Below are positions 23,901-32,407 of a DNA stretch of 64,000 nucleotides, piece by piece. The DNA is from Zerene cesonia (Eukaryota; Arthropoda; Insecta; Lepidoptera; Pieridae): assembly GCF_012273895.1 (NCBI RefSeq), contig NC_052104.1:4216001-4280000 (forward strand). The letters are read 5' to 3'. The notes beneath the pieces were generated by a model. It did not search any database. It had not been told where the DNA came from and was given only the letters and a program-made list of their open reading frames with translations. The position numbers were made by a program, and so were the translations under genes. The number at the start of each line of letters is the position of its first letter. Position 1 is the first letter of the stretch.

Positions 23901-25191
23901 GTGGAATTCTTTTGTGTACTGATGTGGCTGCGAGAGGACTCGACATTCCTGCTGTAGATTGGATTGTTCAGTATGATCCTCCAGATGATCCTAAGGTAAA
24001 TATTAATATTTTCAAAATATTTACTTTTTAATTATAAAGTGTTTACTTGCTTTATATGAAACATTTTAAGAACAGAAGCGGTTACAGAGTACAGTGTGGC
24101 AAAATGGCGCAGGTTCGGATCCCGTCGTGATCAAATTTATTGTATTTAAAAATTTCTCATAATTTTTATTTCTCAATTTTCAAAACATACTTTAGCTTAA
24201 CAGTAGCAAACCGTTTTCCCTTGTTAGAACTAGTTAATAAACAGCTTTTTTACAATTAGTTCTAACTAGGTAAAACACTTTAAAAACATGGTTAATCGTA
24301 CCATAACTAATAGCTTAAATAATTAATATAACATGTTTTAAAGTCATTGTTTATGTTATATATCTGCGCGCGCATAGCTTCCGGGCGACTACACCAAAAT
24401 GTTTAACAATTTGTGTGTGATATTTTGAATCCTGTGGTATCATAAAATATTTGGTTTGGTTAAATAACCATGAAATGATCTTGCCATAATTATTTAAATT
24501 CTTTTTAAGTTTTTACAATTACATCATAAAATTATGCTTTCGTAGGAATACATTCACCGAGTCGGCCGAACAGCCCGAGGTTTAGGCACCAGTGGACACG
24601 CTTTACTGTTCTTGCGACCAGAGGAGCTGGGATTCCTTCGATTTTTAAAACAATCGAAAGTTACGCTCAATGAATTTGAATTTTCTTGGAATAAAGTTGC
24701 TGATATTCAGTTACAGGTAATCTACACAAGATGAAAGTGATAATGCATTTTTATTAAATTTGTATTAAACACAAATTTAAGAACATTATTTTTGTTAGAT
24801 ATTTAACTAACCATATTTATCTTATTTATTAGAAAATATTAATTATAATTAATCCATTAAATTTCAGCTTGAGAAGTTAATATCTAGAAACTATTTTCTC
24901 AATCAATCAGCAAAAGAAGCCTTCAAGAGTTATCTACGCGCTTACGATTCGCACCATTTGAAGACAATATTCGATATAGATACCATTGATTTGGCAAAGG
25001 TATCAAAATCATTTGGTTTCACTGTCCCACCTGCGGTAGAATTAAAGGTTACCTCTAAAGGCCCTACACAAAAACGTAAAGGCGGCGGTGGATTCGGATA
25101 CTTCAAGAGTTTAAATAATCCAGGACAAAAGAAGGACGCAAAAACGAAAATTTACAGACAAAAAGGCAACAATAAAAGGCCAGTTAGCTGA
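20937..25191 (+). CDS. pit: ATP-dependent RNA helicase DDX18/Has1 (pitchoune)
   Basis: Eleven exons join in frame: 20937-21036, 21187-21273, 21379-21510, 21871-22131, 22437-22586, 22657-22821, 23008-23149, 23501-23660, 23843-23995, 24546-24716 and 24868-25191, giving 614 aa (human DDX18 about 670). The first 106 residues are Lys/Glu-rich, as in the family. Motifs: Q149, Walker A AARTGSGKT (165-173; Arg where Lys is usual), SPTREL, TPGRL, DEAD (276-279), SAT (307-309), TDVAARGLD (from 425) and HRVGRTAR (454-461). The C-terminal extension ends with GGGGFGY (579-585) and a basic tail, the hallmark of DDX18/Has1. The family acts in the nucleolus in early 60S assembly and pre-rRNA processing; in Drosophila it is the Myc target pitchoune. 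It stands head-to-head with copy A and tail-to-tail with copy B, both shortened relatives. The intron-4 donor is a weak GTCAGT. Confidence 0.94.
23164..23240 (-). repeat. 3' end of SINE-like family B in intron 7 of pitchoune
   Basis: On the - strand it reads ATTCATGGGCGGTTGCAGC, then ACTTACCCTGAGGCGAACC, then ACCAGCTC and a short A-rich tail. This matches the 3' ends at 35.7, 39.6, 43.4 and 50.7 kb. It is truncated at the 5' side. Confidence 0.7.
24075..24145 (+). repeat. 3' fragment of tRNA-derived SINE family G in intron 9 of pitchoune
   Basis: It contains CAGGTTCGGATCCCGTCGTG followed by ATCAAATTTA, matching the B-box/tail unit at about 34690-34735 (GAGTTCGAATCCCGCCTCATG). The A-box half is not clear. 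Confidence 0.5.
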
Positions 25192-25435
25192 TGCTAAAAT
25201 TGCTTCACACTTGTGACATTTTATTGATTTTTTTATTGTAAAATCAGTTTATTTCTGGTAGAATTCTCAATGTCATATAAGCAATGTCTATGGTCAAAGT
25301 GATAGATAAAATTGTATGTTTATACTATTTTAAAGTTTACTATGATAAAAGAGTTGCCAAGATTTAAACATGCTTATTCATATTGATATGAAATTGTATA
25401 ATATAACACCATGTCTCATGTGATAAATAACTTAA

Positions 25436-25441
25436 AATAAA
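25436..25441 (+). terminator. polyadenylation signal of pitchoune
   Basis: AATAAA lies 244 bp after the TGA stop. It is the last good signal before the convergent 3' end of copy B. Confidence 0.5.
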
Positions 25442-25461
25442 CAATTTTTGTATTAAAACAT

Positions 25462-25473
25462 TTTATTTTTATT
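25462..25473 (-). terminator. polyadenylation signals of DDX18-like copy B
   Basis: Two overlapping TTTATT words on the + strand (AATAAA on the - strand) lie about 60-70 bp past the stop at 25531-25533. They are only about 25 bp from the opposing signal of pitchoune, so the two transcripts probably abut or overlap. Confidence 0.5.
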
Positions 25474-25530
25474 GTAACAAGTATTATAACAACATATCAG
25501 TGTACATATTTATATTCATTTTCATCGATG

Positions 25531-28500
25531 TCATCTTGTCTTTCTGGGCTTATTATTTACTGAAATGTGTGTTAAGAAAAATCTGAATATAGTATATGAA
25601 ATGAACTACAAAGTTCTGACTGAATAAGTTGATATCTATAAACAACATATTTTTTTTTTTGTGAAGAATAAGAGTTAACAATTAAAAGTCACTTGAAATA
25701 ATAAAGATCAAATAAAACTAAAAAAGGATACAAAGATCAACATGTGGCTGTTCCAAAAAGCCAAATGATTTAGCTGCTAATTTCAAGTCCAAATTATTGA
25801 TGTTAAAAACTTTATTCAAAGAATGTTTCTTATAACACCTTAGAAATGACAAATAAGCTTTACGAGCTAAAAGTCTCATAACACCATTATTTTTTATTAG
25901 GTCTTCAAGCTGAAAAAATAAAGGATACAGTTATTTTTCAATTATTATAGAATTATGAATGAACAAATAAAATCAACATACCATTTCCTGTACATCCTCT
26001 CGAGGTGAATCAAATGTATATTTATCTAAATATACTTTTTCTTTCTTTAGAAATTCAACAAAGCTTTCCTCTTCAGGCCTTAATACGATTACAGCATTAC
26101 CAGTACTATTTAATCCCCGCGCTGTTCGTCCTACTCTATGAATATATTCCTAAAAACATCATCAATTTCAATACTACAGATAATGAAGGAATGGTGATTT
26201 TTTGTCAGATGGTCTCAAAAAAATGTTAGAAGTTCATATTCACAAGATAAAATAGAATATTACTTATGTCAAATTATTATGGTTTTCTGTACATCACCCA
26301 CCTCCATTATTTTTCAAAGAACTTTAATTAGAAAAGAAGTAGGTTTTGAAACATTTATCATAATACCAACTTACCTTGACATCTGTTGGTGGATCATACT
26401 GCACAACCCAATCAACTGCTGGAATGTCTAAACCCCTTGCTGCTACATTAGTACAAAATAGCACTCCACTTTTAGCTTCTACAAAATTTTGGAACGCTTC
26501 TTTTCTTTTAGATTGACTCAGCTTTCCCTAAAAAATCAAACAAAGCATTGAAAAGTTTTTTTGGCAATACATATTAACAATGTTTTCATACTTATTATAA
26601 TTATCTATGATAGCAATTATCTTTTACCTATCTATATGTGTATCCAAACACATTCAAATATTGCTAAGTGACATTAATTATTCATTTTTCTAATAAACAG
26701 CTGTGCCATGGGCAATAGCCCATTTTTATACAGGGTGGCACAGACTGGGTTTGGTAGGACTAAAACAGCATAATTTAGTGTTTAACCTCCTGATGCTGTA
26801 AAAAATATGTTTGTGCCACCCTGTATAGCCCATGTCTTATTCTGATGTTAAGCTATATTACTGTAAAGTTTCATTAAAATCCATTCAGTTATTTTTATAT
26901 GAAAGACTAACAACATCTATATTAGAAAAGCAACTCACATGTATACTCAAGACAGGGGCTTTGCAGTGCACTCTGAAGAATTCGTAATGAAAGTCCACTG
27001 ACTTACATGATGAGAAGAACACTAATAATTTAAACTTTTTCGCCTTTTTTAACATTTTGAATAGCCAAGGTATTCTTTTTTCAACAGGGCATATGAAATA
27101 ACTAAAACCAAAAAACTTTAATTATTCATAAATTATCAATTTAAATGATTTCATTTAAAATTTCATAGCATTTGCTTTATCGATGAGAAATTTTGAAAAT
27201 TTTGAAAAAATTGATCACAAGGGGGATTCGAACCCGCGTCTATTTGTCATACCATAGCAAGTAAGTAACTTTAGCACATAAAACAGAAAGAGTAGAAGAA
27301 ATTCCAATGTTGGGGTGTTATCACAGGTGGTTCAGAGGCTAGGCGTTGCTTGCATCGAATCCAAAACTTTTTCAAAATTTTTCATTTTATTATTCTGTTC
27401 TGTCTATATCACCCGGCCGGCTTTACCCGTGGTACATAATATATAGCCTTCCTCAATATATGGGCTATCACTGTAATAATTTTTCAAATCGGACCAGTAC
27501 TTCCTGAGATTAGTGAGTTCAAACAAACTCTTGAGCTTTATACTATTAGTATAGATTTAATGATATTTAAAATCTTCAAAACAATAATAAATTTTGAAAT
27601 AGATTATTACCCTTGTTGAAGCCCTGTTACTGTAGACTGTTTTTCATCTCTCACTGATATTAAAATTGGATTTTCTCTCAACACTATTGTGGCCAAGTTT
27701 CTTACTTTATCATCTATGGTTGCACTGAAGAGTCCTGTCTGTCTATTTTCTAAGTTAGGAATAAATAATAATATTTACTGGTCAAAACTGCAGTAGATTG
27801 AAGATTCAATGTAGAGATGCATAAGAAAATGCTTAATTTTAAACACAGTATTTTTAGCCATAGACTAAAAAGTAACTAAATAAATATTAACATTTATAAC
27901 TGACTTATATAAATTTATAACAGATTTATATAAATATTGTGGAATGGTAAGTCGGAAGTAAGTTGTCAGTGCAGGTACCTACATGGAGGATGTATAGTTC
28001 TTTCCCCAGTACTTTCATAAAACAATACTCAGTATAAGTTTGTATGATATTCAAATGAGGAATATAGCTTACTTGGCAACAGTTTTATTATACCCATTAT
28101 ATGCTTCTCAAATCCAGCTTCAAGTAATTTGTCAGCTTCATCCAGAATTAAGCATTTTAGATTTTTGCAATTAAATTCTTCCGTATTTTCCAAATGATCC
28201 AATAATCTGCCTGGTGTTCCAACCACTATGTTAACACCTAAAATATTAAAAAAATAATTTTGTCTCTTGTCTAATTTAAAATTTGTAAAAACATACTGCT
28301 ACAGATACTAACCATACCTTGTTGCAGCAATAACAATTCTTTTTTTTTCTTCACACCGCCAACAATCAATGCATGTGTTAAATTAATATTGTCTAGTAAC
28401 TTTTTTAAAATTCCATATGTTTGCAATGCCAGCTCCCTTGTTGGGGAAATTATGAAACAACCTGTACCTGAAACACAATTTTGAACATATATTAATAATA

Positions 28501-28976
28501 TGAAGCTGAAGAATTTGGTTGTTTGAATTAAATTATCTCAGAACTACTGGACTGATAAAAAAAAATCTTTCTCCATTTAAGTTATGTTTGTGACCGCTCT
28601 ATTGCTATTCATGTATTATAATAATAAGCTATTCATGTACGAGCGGCTGAATAGCGGCGGCCTGGCGGACAGACAATAGTTTTTAAGTTAACTTTTTTGA
28701 TACTTCCTAGATCTAAATACACTTACCAATATTTTTGTTAAAATTAAATTTTAGTAAACTATTAATCACTGGCACAAGGAAAGCTAAAGTTTTACCACTT
28801 CCAGTTTTAGCTGCGCCTATAACGTCTAATCCAAGTAACATGTGAGGTAAAACTTTCGCTTGAATTTCTGTGGGTTTGTCAAATCCCATTTTTCTTATAG
28901 AACTGATGATTCGACTGTCAACCTTTCCTTCAAGCATTGAAAAATTGGATCGACTTATAATATCAGCTATGTTCAT
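25531..28976 (-). CDS. DDX18/Has1-like DEAD-box helicase, second short paralogue (copy B)
   Basis: Nine exons join in frame: 28976-28727, 28467-28318, 28237-28073, 27749-27611, 27101-26939, 26527-26375, 26149-25982, 25909-25732 and 25559-25531, giving 464 aa. Motifs: Q39, Walker A GAAKTGSGKT (54-63), SPTRELA, TPGRL, DEAD (166-169), SAT (197-199) and HRVGRTAR (344-351), plus a DUF4217-like C-terminal extension. Motif V reads TNVAARGLD (315-323): Asn316 replaces the usual Asp, and the QTMLFSAT of the relatives is QTGLFSAT. Exons 2-7 (150/165/139/163/153/168 bp) match pitchoune nearly base for base, so it is a duplicate; it lacks the N-terminal region and the GGGFGY tail. The 29-bp last exon is inferred from a phase-1 donor at the same place as in copy A; reading through instead would add LCILFSFI-type residues and stop. 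The frame stays open upstream of the chosen ATG to 29054, so an extra 5' exon is possible. Confidence 0.85.
26724..26824. mobile_element. 101-bp MITE-like element nested in an older repeat
   Basis: The near-perfect terminal repeats CAGGGTGGCACAGA (26731) and TTTGTGCCACCCTG (26810-26823) face each other. The 9-bp direct repeat ATAGCCCAT flanks them (26715-26723 and 26825-26833). The sequence outside continues on both sides as one older dispersed repeat (GCCATGGGCAATAGCCC, then GTCTTATTCTGATGTTAAGC). It lies in intron 5 of copy B. Confidence 0.65.
27180..27390. repeat. inverted pair of SINE family G pieces in intron 4 of copy B
   Basis: The left piece (27185-27242) carries a B-box on the - strand (GGGTTCGAATCCC as read there) with an ATTTTGAAAAA-rich tail. 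The right piece (27288-27390) starts with GAGTAGAAGAAATTCCAATG and AGGCTAGGCGTTGC as at 34610, and ends GCATCGAATCC with the same A/T tail in the opposite sense. The outer tails are reverse complements, so the block can fold back. Confidence 0.55.
27409..27557 (-). repeat. family E dispersed repeat in intron 4 of copy B
   Basis: The order GGCTTTACCCGTGGTACATA, ATGGGCTATC, AATCGGACCAGTACTTCCTG and ATTAGTATAGATT is shared with the copy at 42490-42684. Strand is given by analogy with repeats ending in CTAGT. Confidence 0.7.
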
Positions 28977-29986
28977 CTTTATGTTTAATAAACCACTAGG
29001 TACCCAATTTCGAAATTTTATGGAACTGTTTACGGCTCTCAACGGAAGGAACACGGTACGAGTATATTAAGTTAATTAATTCCTTTACTAACACAAAATA
29101 TGTAGATTATTATTTATCATATTCCTTTATTATTAATGATTGCTTAAAATAAATAAACAACATAACCTTAAAAATTATAATTGTCAGCTGTGCTTTGTTA
29201 TTTCAAACTTTTTCTCTATGGAAAATTTTCTCTTGTCTATGGAGAGTAGAGGGAAAGGCGCACAGATTATACACCTACATACTGGGAAAGGAGAGTCATC
29301 TTATATGTTAGTAAAATTGAAAAAACTGTCCAGCTTACAGCCTTTTTTAAATTTTCTACATTATGAGATGTTCTCCTTAACTTTACCCTCCATAATATAA
29401 ACCTACCTCTTGAATCACTGTATCCATTAAAAAGCTCGTCAAAATCCGTTTTAAAAATCTAAGCAGCAAGCACACATGCTTACATATGGATAGGAGGAAG
29501 AAGCGACTTCACTTTATTCTATATAGTGAAATGTCCACGATTGCGCCTGTGATCACCGCAAAAGACAGATTCTTTATTCATTGTATTATAATCCCTGTAT
29601 AGTATTATCATAACACATTTTTTATTGAATTATATCTTAAAATATGTGAAAGCAGGCATATAAAATTAAAATAAGCACGAAACACCTGGAAATTTGTATA
29701 GTAGAAATAATCCCACTTTATTTATTTCCTAAATGTGACAGAAACAACAAATTCTTTCAACGCTTTTGTTTTTCTAAAATATATATATTTATGTAATGAT
29801 TAAAACCAAATCCCAAGAATCCTTAAACTGGATACGTCATTATTTCTTGGTCACAGGAATGAATAAAGCTGAAAGTTCCGTGATCCGTCATTGTCAAATC
29901 GTCAGCGGTCGGCTGTCGTTTTCTACACGTTCTATTTATCGAGTGTTATTTCTCATTATTTCAGTTGCCGGTATAAGATATTAATC
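28977..29986. promoter_or_regulatory. divergent promoter region between copy B and PRKCSH
   Basis: This holds about 1.0 kb between two head-to-head start codons. TGTCA words lie at 29182 (206 bp from the copy B ATG) and 29892 (91 bp from the PRKCSH ATG, in TCATTGTCAAATCGTCAG). Short open frames here have no domain character. A possible 5'-UTR acceptor, TTATTTCAG, lies just before the PRKCSH start at about 29964. Confidence 0.4.
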
Positions 29987-31564
29987 ATGGTGTATTCAAC
30001 TTGGTTAAGCAAGTTGCAATCTTTTATTTTAATATCATCTTCGCTTGTAATATTCGTCCTTTCCGATGTACCGAGGCCTCGCGGTGTTTCTTTATCAAAA
30101 GCATCGCTATATTCGCCAACTAAAGATTTTACATGTTTTGACGGTACTAATACAATTCCTTTTAGCTACGTGAATGATGATTATTGCGACTGTTTCGATG
30201 GAAGTGATGAACCAGGAACATCGGCTTGTTTAAACAGTGTGTTCCATTGTACAAATGCAGGACACCGACCACAAAACATTCCAAGTTCAAGAGTAAACGA
30301 TGGAATTTGTGACTGCTGCGATGGAACCGATGAATATGCGATTCCCGATACGTGTTCGAATAATTGTGAAGAACTCGGTCGGGAAGCTAGAGCCCAGGCA
30401 CAACAGACAGCAGAGCTTCATAAAGCAGGTAACTCCATAAGATTAGAATTAATCGAAAAAGGTAACAAGAAACGAAGTGAAATGGCAGAACAATTGTCAC
30501 AATTAGAGAAAGATAAGGTAGATGCTTTAAAAATTAAGGAAGAGAAGGAAGCTTTAAAAAATGAGTTAGAGGCTAAAGAAAATGAAGCCCTTCAAGTTTA
30601 TAGAGAGGCTGAGGAAAGAGAAAAACAAAAGAAAGCAGAAATAGAACAGGAACAGCTTGTTAAAGAAGCAACTGAACAGTTTAACAGGTTTGATTCTGAT
30701 AAAGATGGTATATTAACTATTGCAGAAATTAAAGTTGTAAATGTGTTTGATAAGAATAAGGATGGTGAAGTTGATCAGGAAGAAATTCAGTACTTCTTTG
30801 GGGATAATGAAAGTATGGATAAGGATTCATTCATTTCATCAACTTGGTCTTTACTCAAACCATTGCTCATGATGGAGGAAGGTATGTTCCGTCCAGCTGA
30901 ACAAGAAGAAGCTGACTCTGATGATGCTGATATTCCTCAAGAAGAAGCTCATGACATGGAAGGTGAGGAAGAAACAGAAGATATTGATCAACAAGAAGAT
31001 TTAAACATAGATGACCATGATCAAGAACAAGAACATACAACAGAGTATGATGATGAAACTAAAAAATTAATAGAGGAAGCCACTGACGCTAGAAGACAGT
31101 TCACAGATGCAGAGCGTGCTGTCAGGGAGATTGAATCGAATATAAGAAGCATTCAGCAAAACTTAGAAAAGGATTATGGTCTGAATCAAGAATATGCAAC
31201 TTTAGACGGGCAGTGTCTAGAATATGAAGACAAAGAATATGTTTATAAACTATGCTTATTTGAAAAGGTCACTCAAAAATCAAAATCTGGAGGTGCTGAG
31301 GTTGGTCTTGGCAACTGGGGAGAGTGGGCTGGTGAAGGCGATAATAAATACTCTATCATGAAATATACTAATGGAGTGACATGTTGGAATGGGCCTAGTA
31401 GAATGACAATTGTTCATATCAGTTGTGGATTAGAAACAAAATTGTTGTCTGTAACAGAGCCATACAGGTGTGAATATAAAATAGACTTGTCAGCACCAGT
31501 CGCTTGTGATGATTCTACTTACTTACAACAACAACAACAAAAAGAATCACATGATGAGTTGTAA
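29987..31564 (+). CDS. glucosidase 2 subunit beta (PRKCSH/GTB1), single coding exon
   Basis: One uninterrupted frame of 525 aa (human PRKCSH 528). Residues 1-26 form a signal peptide. Two LDL-receptor class A-like repeats follow (about 50-88 with DCFDGSDE, 92-127 with DCCDGTDE), then a charged coiled coil (about 132-230), two EF-hand loops (DSDKDGILTIAE near 237, DKNKDGEVDQEE near 256), an acidic stretch (about 305-365), an MRH lectin-like domain (about 405-505, with DGQCLEYEDKEYVYKLCLFE and paired cysteines) and HDEL at the end. The protein is the regulatory, ER-retained partner of the glucosidase II alpha subunit, which trims glucose from N-glycans in the calnexin cycle; the MRH domain recognises mannose. 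The frame is open upstream to 29891, but this ATG gives the clean signal peptide. The absence of coding introns is unlike its neighbours, yet all domains are intact, so it is not a pseudogene. Confidence 0.95.
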   Translation: MVYSTWLSKLQSFILISSSLVIFVLSDVPRPRGVSLSKASLYSPTKDFTCFDGTNTIPFSYVNDDYCDCFDGSDEPGTSACLNSVFHCTNAGHRPQNIPSSRVNDGICDCCDGTDEYAIPDTCSNNCEELGREARAQAQQTAELHKAGNSIRLELIEKGNKKRSEMAEQLSQLEKDKVDALKIKEEKEALKNELEAKENEALQVYREAEEREKQKKAEIEQEQLVKEATEQFNRFDSDKDGILTIAEIKVVNVFDKNKDGEVDQEEIQYFFGDNESMDKDSFISSTWSLLKPLLMMEEGMFRPAEQEEADSDDADIPQEEAHDMEGEEETEDIDQQEDLNIDDHDQEQEHTTEYDDETKKLIEEATDARRQFTDAERAVREIESNIRSIQQNLEKDYGLNQEYATLDGQCLEYEDKEYVYKLCLFEKVTQKSKSGGAEVGLGNWGEWAGEGDNKYSIMKYTNGVTCWNGPSRMTIVHISCGLETKLLSVTEPYRCEYKIDLSAPVACDDSTYLQQQQQKESHDEL

Positions 31565-32374
31565 CATTGTAATTAAAAAAATAGCCTCTGGGTGATACCA
31601 TTTAGTTTTTAGTATCATTTTAGTTTTTCTTTTTGCAATAAGGTAAAGTGATTCATACAGCCGAGCTGCATTTGTTTATTATATATTCCAGTTATTTATT
31701 ACTACAGATAATGTTTTATGAGATTTCCAAGACCTATTTGATTTATAGGCTATCTCTTGTTTTTCATACTATTTACAAATACAAAACGTTTTACTACACA
31801 AAATACTTTATTTTTCTTCATAAAATAAATCCATAAAATAATAAGAAATTGCATTTCATTTTGGTTATATTGTATTTACTTTAATAATAATCTATATTGT
31901 TATACAAAGACTGATGGTTAAACATGTAGTTCAAGTGGTTTTGTGATAAAGAAAGGAGACAGGCATACAAGATAATGAAACTGATGCTAATTATTATTCC
32001 CAGTGCATGTTTTGTTTATGCAATATCATATATTTGATTTTTAATGATATCAATAAATTATATTAGCCTTATTAAAAATAGATATATAAAACAATAAAAT
32101 AAAATAGGTCTGTGACTATTGAAGCTGCCAATTTTCTTATTTTTCACATTCCTTGGATATAAGGCTGTATTAGACAATTTAGTATTTTTAGGAAATCAAA
32201 GAAAAGAACAAAAGTTGTAAATTTAGTGATCAATAAATTGTTTTAAATTATTCTTAAGATTGTTTTATTTTAATACTACTATTTATTGTCCAATTGGCTA
32301 TTACTATGTATAAGAAATTTAAAAGGTTTTATGAACATTTCTGTAACCAAATAAAACTCATATTTTTTTACAAA
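31565..32374. other. convergent spacer and 3' UTRs of PRKCSH and SF3A3
   Basis: AT-rich sequence with no coding exon. A candidate PRKCSH polyadenylation signal (AATAAA) lies at 31824-31829, about 260 bp past the stop; further AATAAA-like words follow near 32.05-32.10 kb. No repeat is recognised. Confidence 0.5.
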
Positions 32375-32380
32375 TTTATT
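32375..32380 (-). terminator. polyadenylation signal of SF3A3
   Basis: TTTATT on the + strand (AATAAA on the - strand) lies 28 bp past the TGA stop at 32408-32410. Confidence 0.5.
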
Positions 32381-32407
32381 ATTAGATTGAAAACATGTTA
32401 TAACTTC

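Noticed and set aside
28977..29054. Upstream start for DDX18-like copy B
   Set aside because: The frame is open but begins with GTG and has no ATG before 28976. A spliced 5' exon is possible but could not be identified.
29891..29986. Upstream in-frame start for PRKCSH
   Set aside because: Starting there would bury the signal peptide behind about 32 residues; the ATG at 29987 places the hydrophobic segment at the N-terminus as the family needs.
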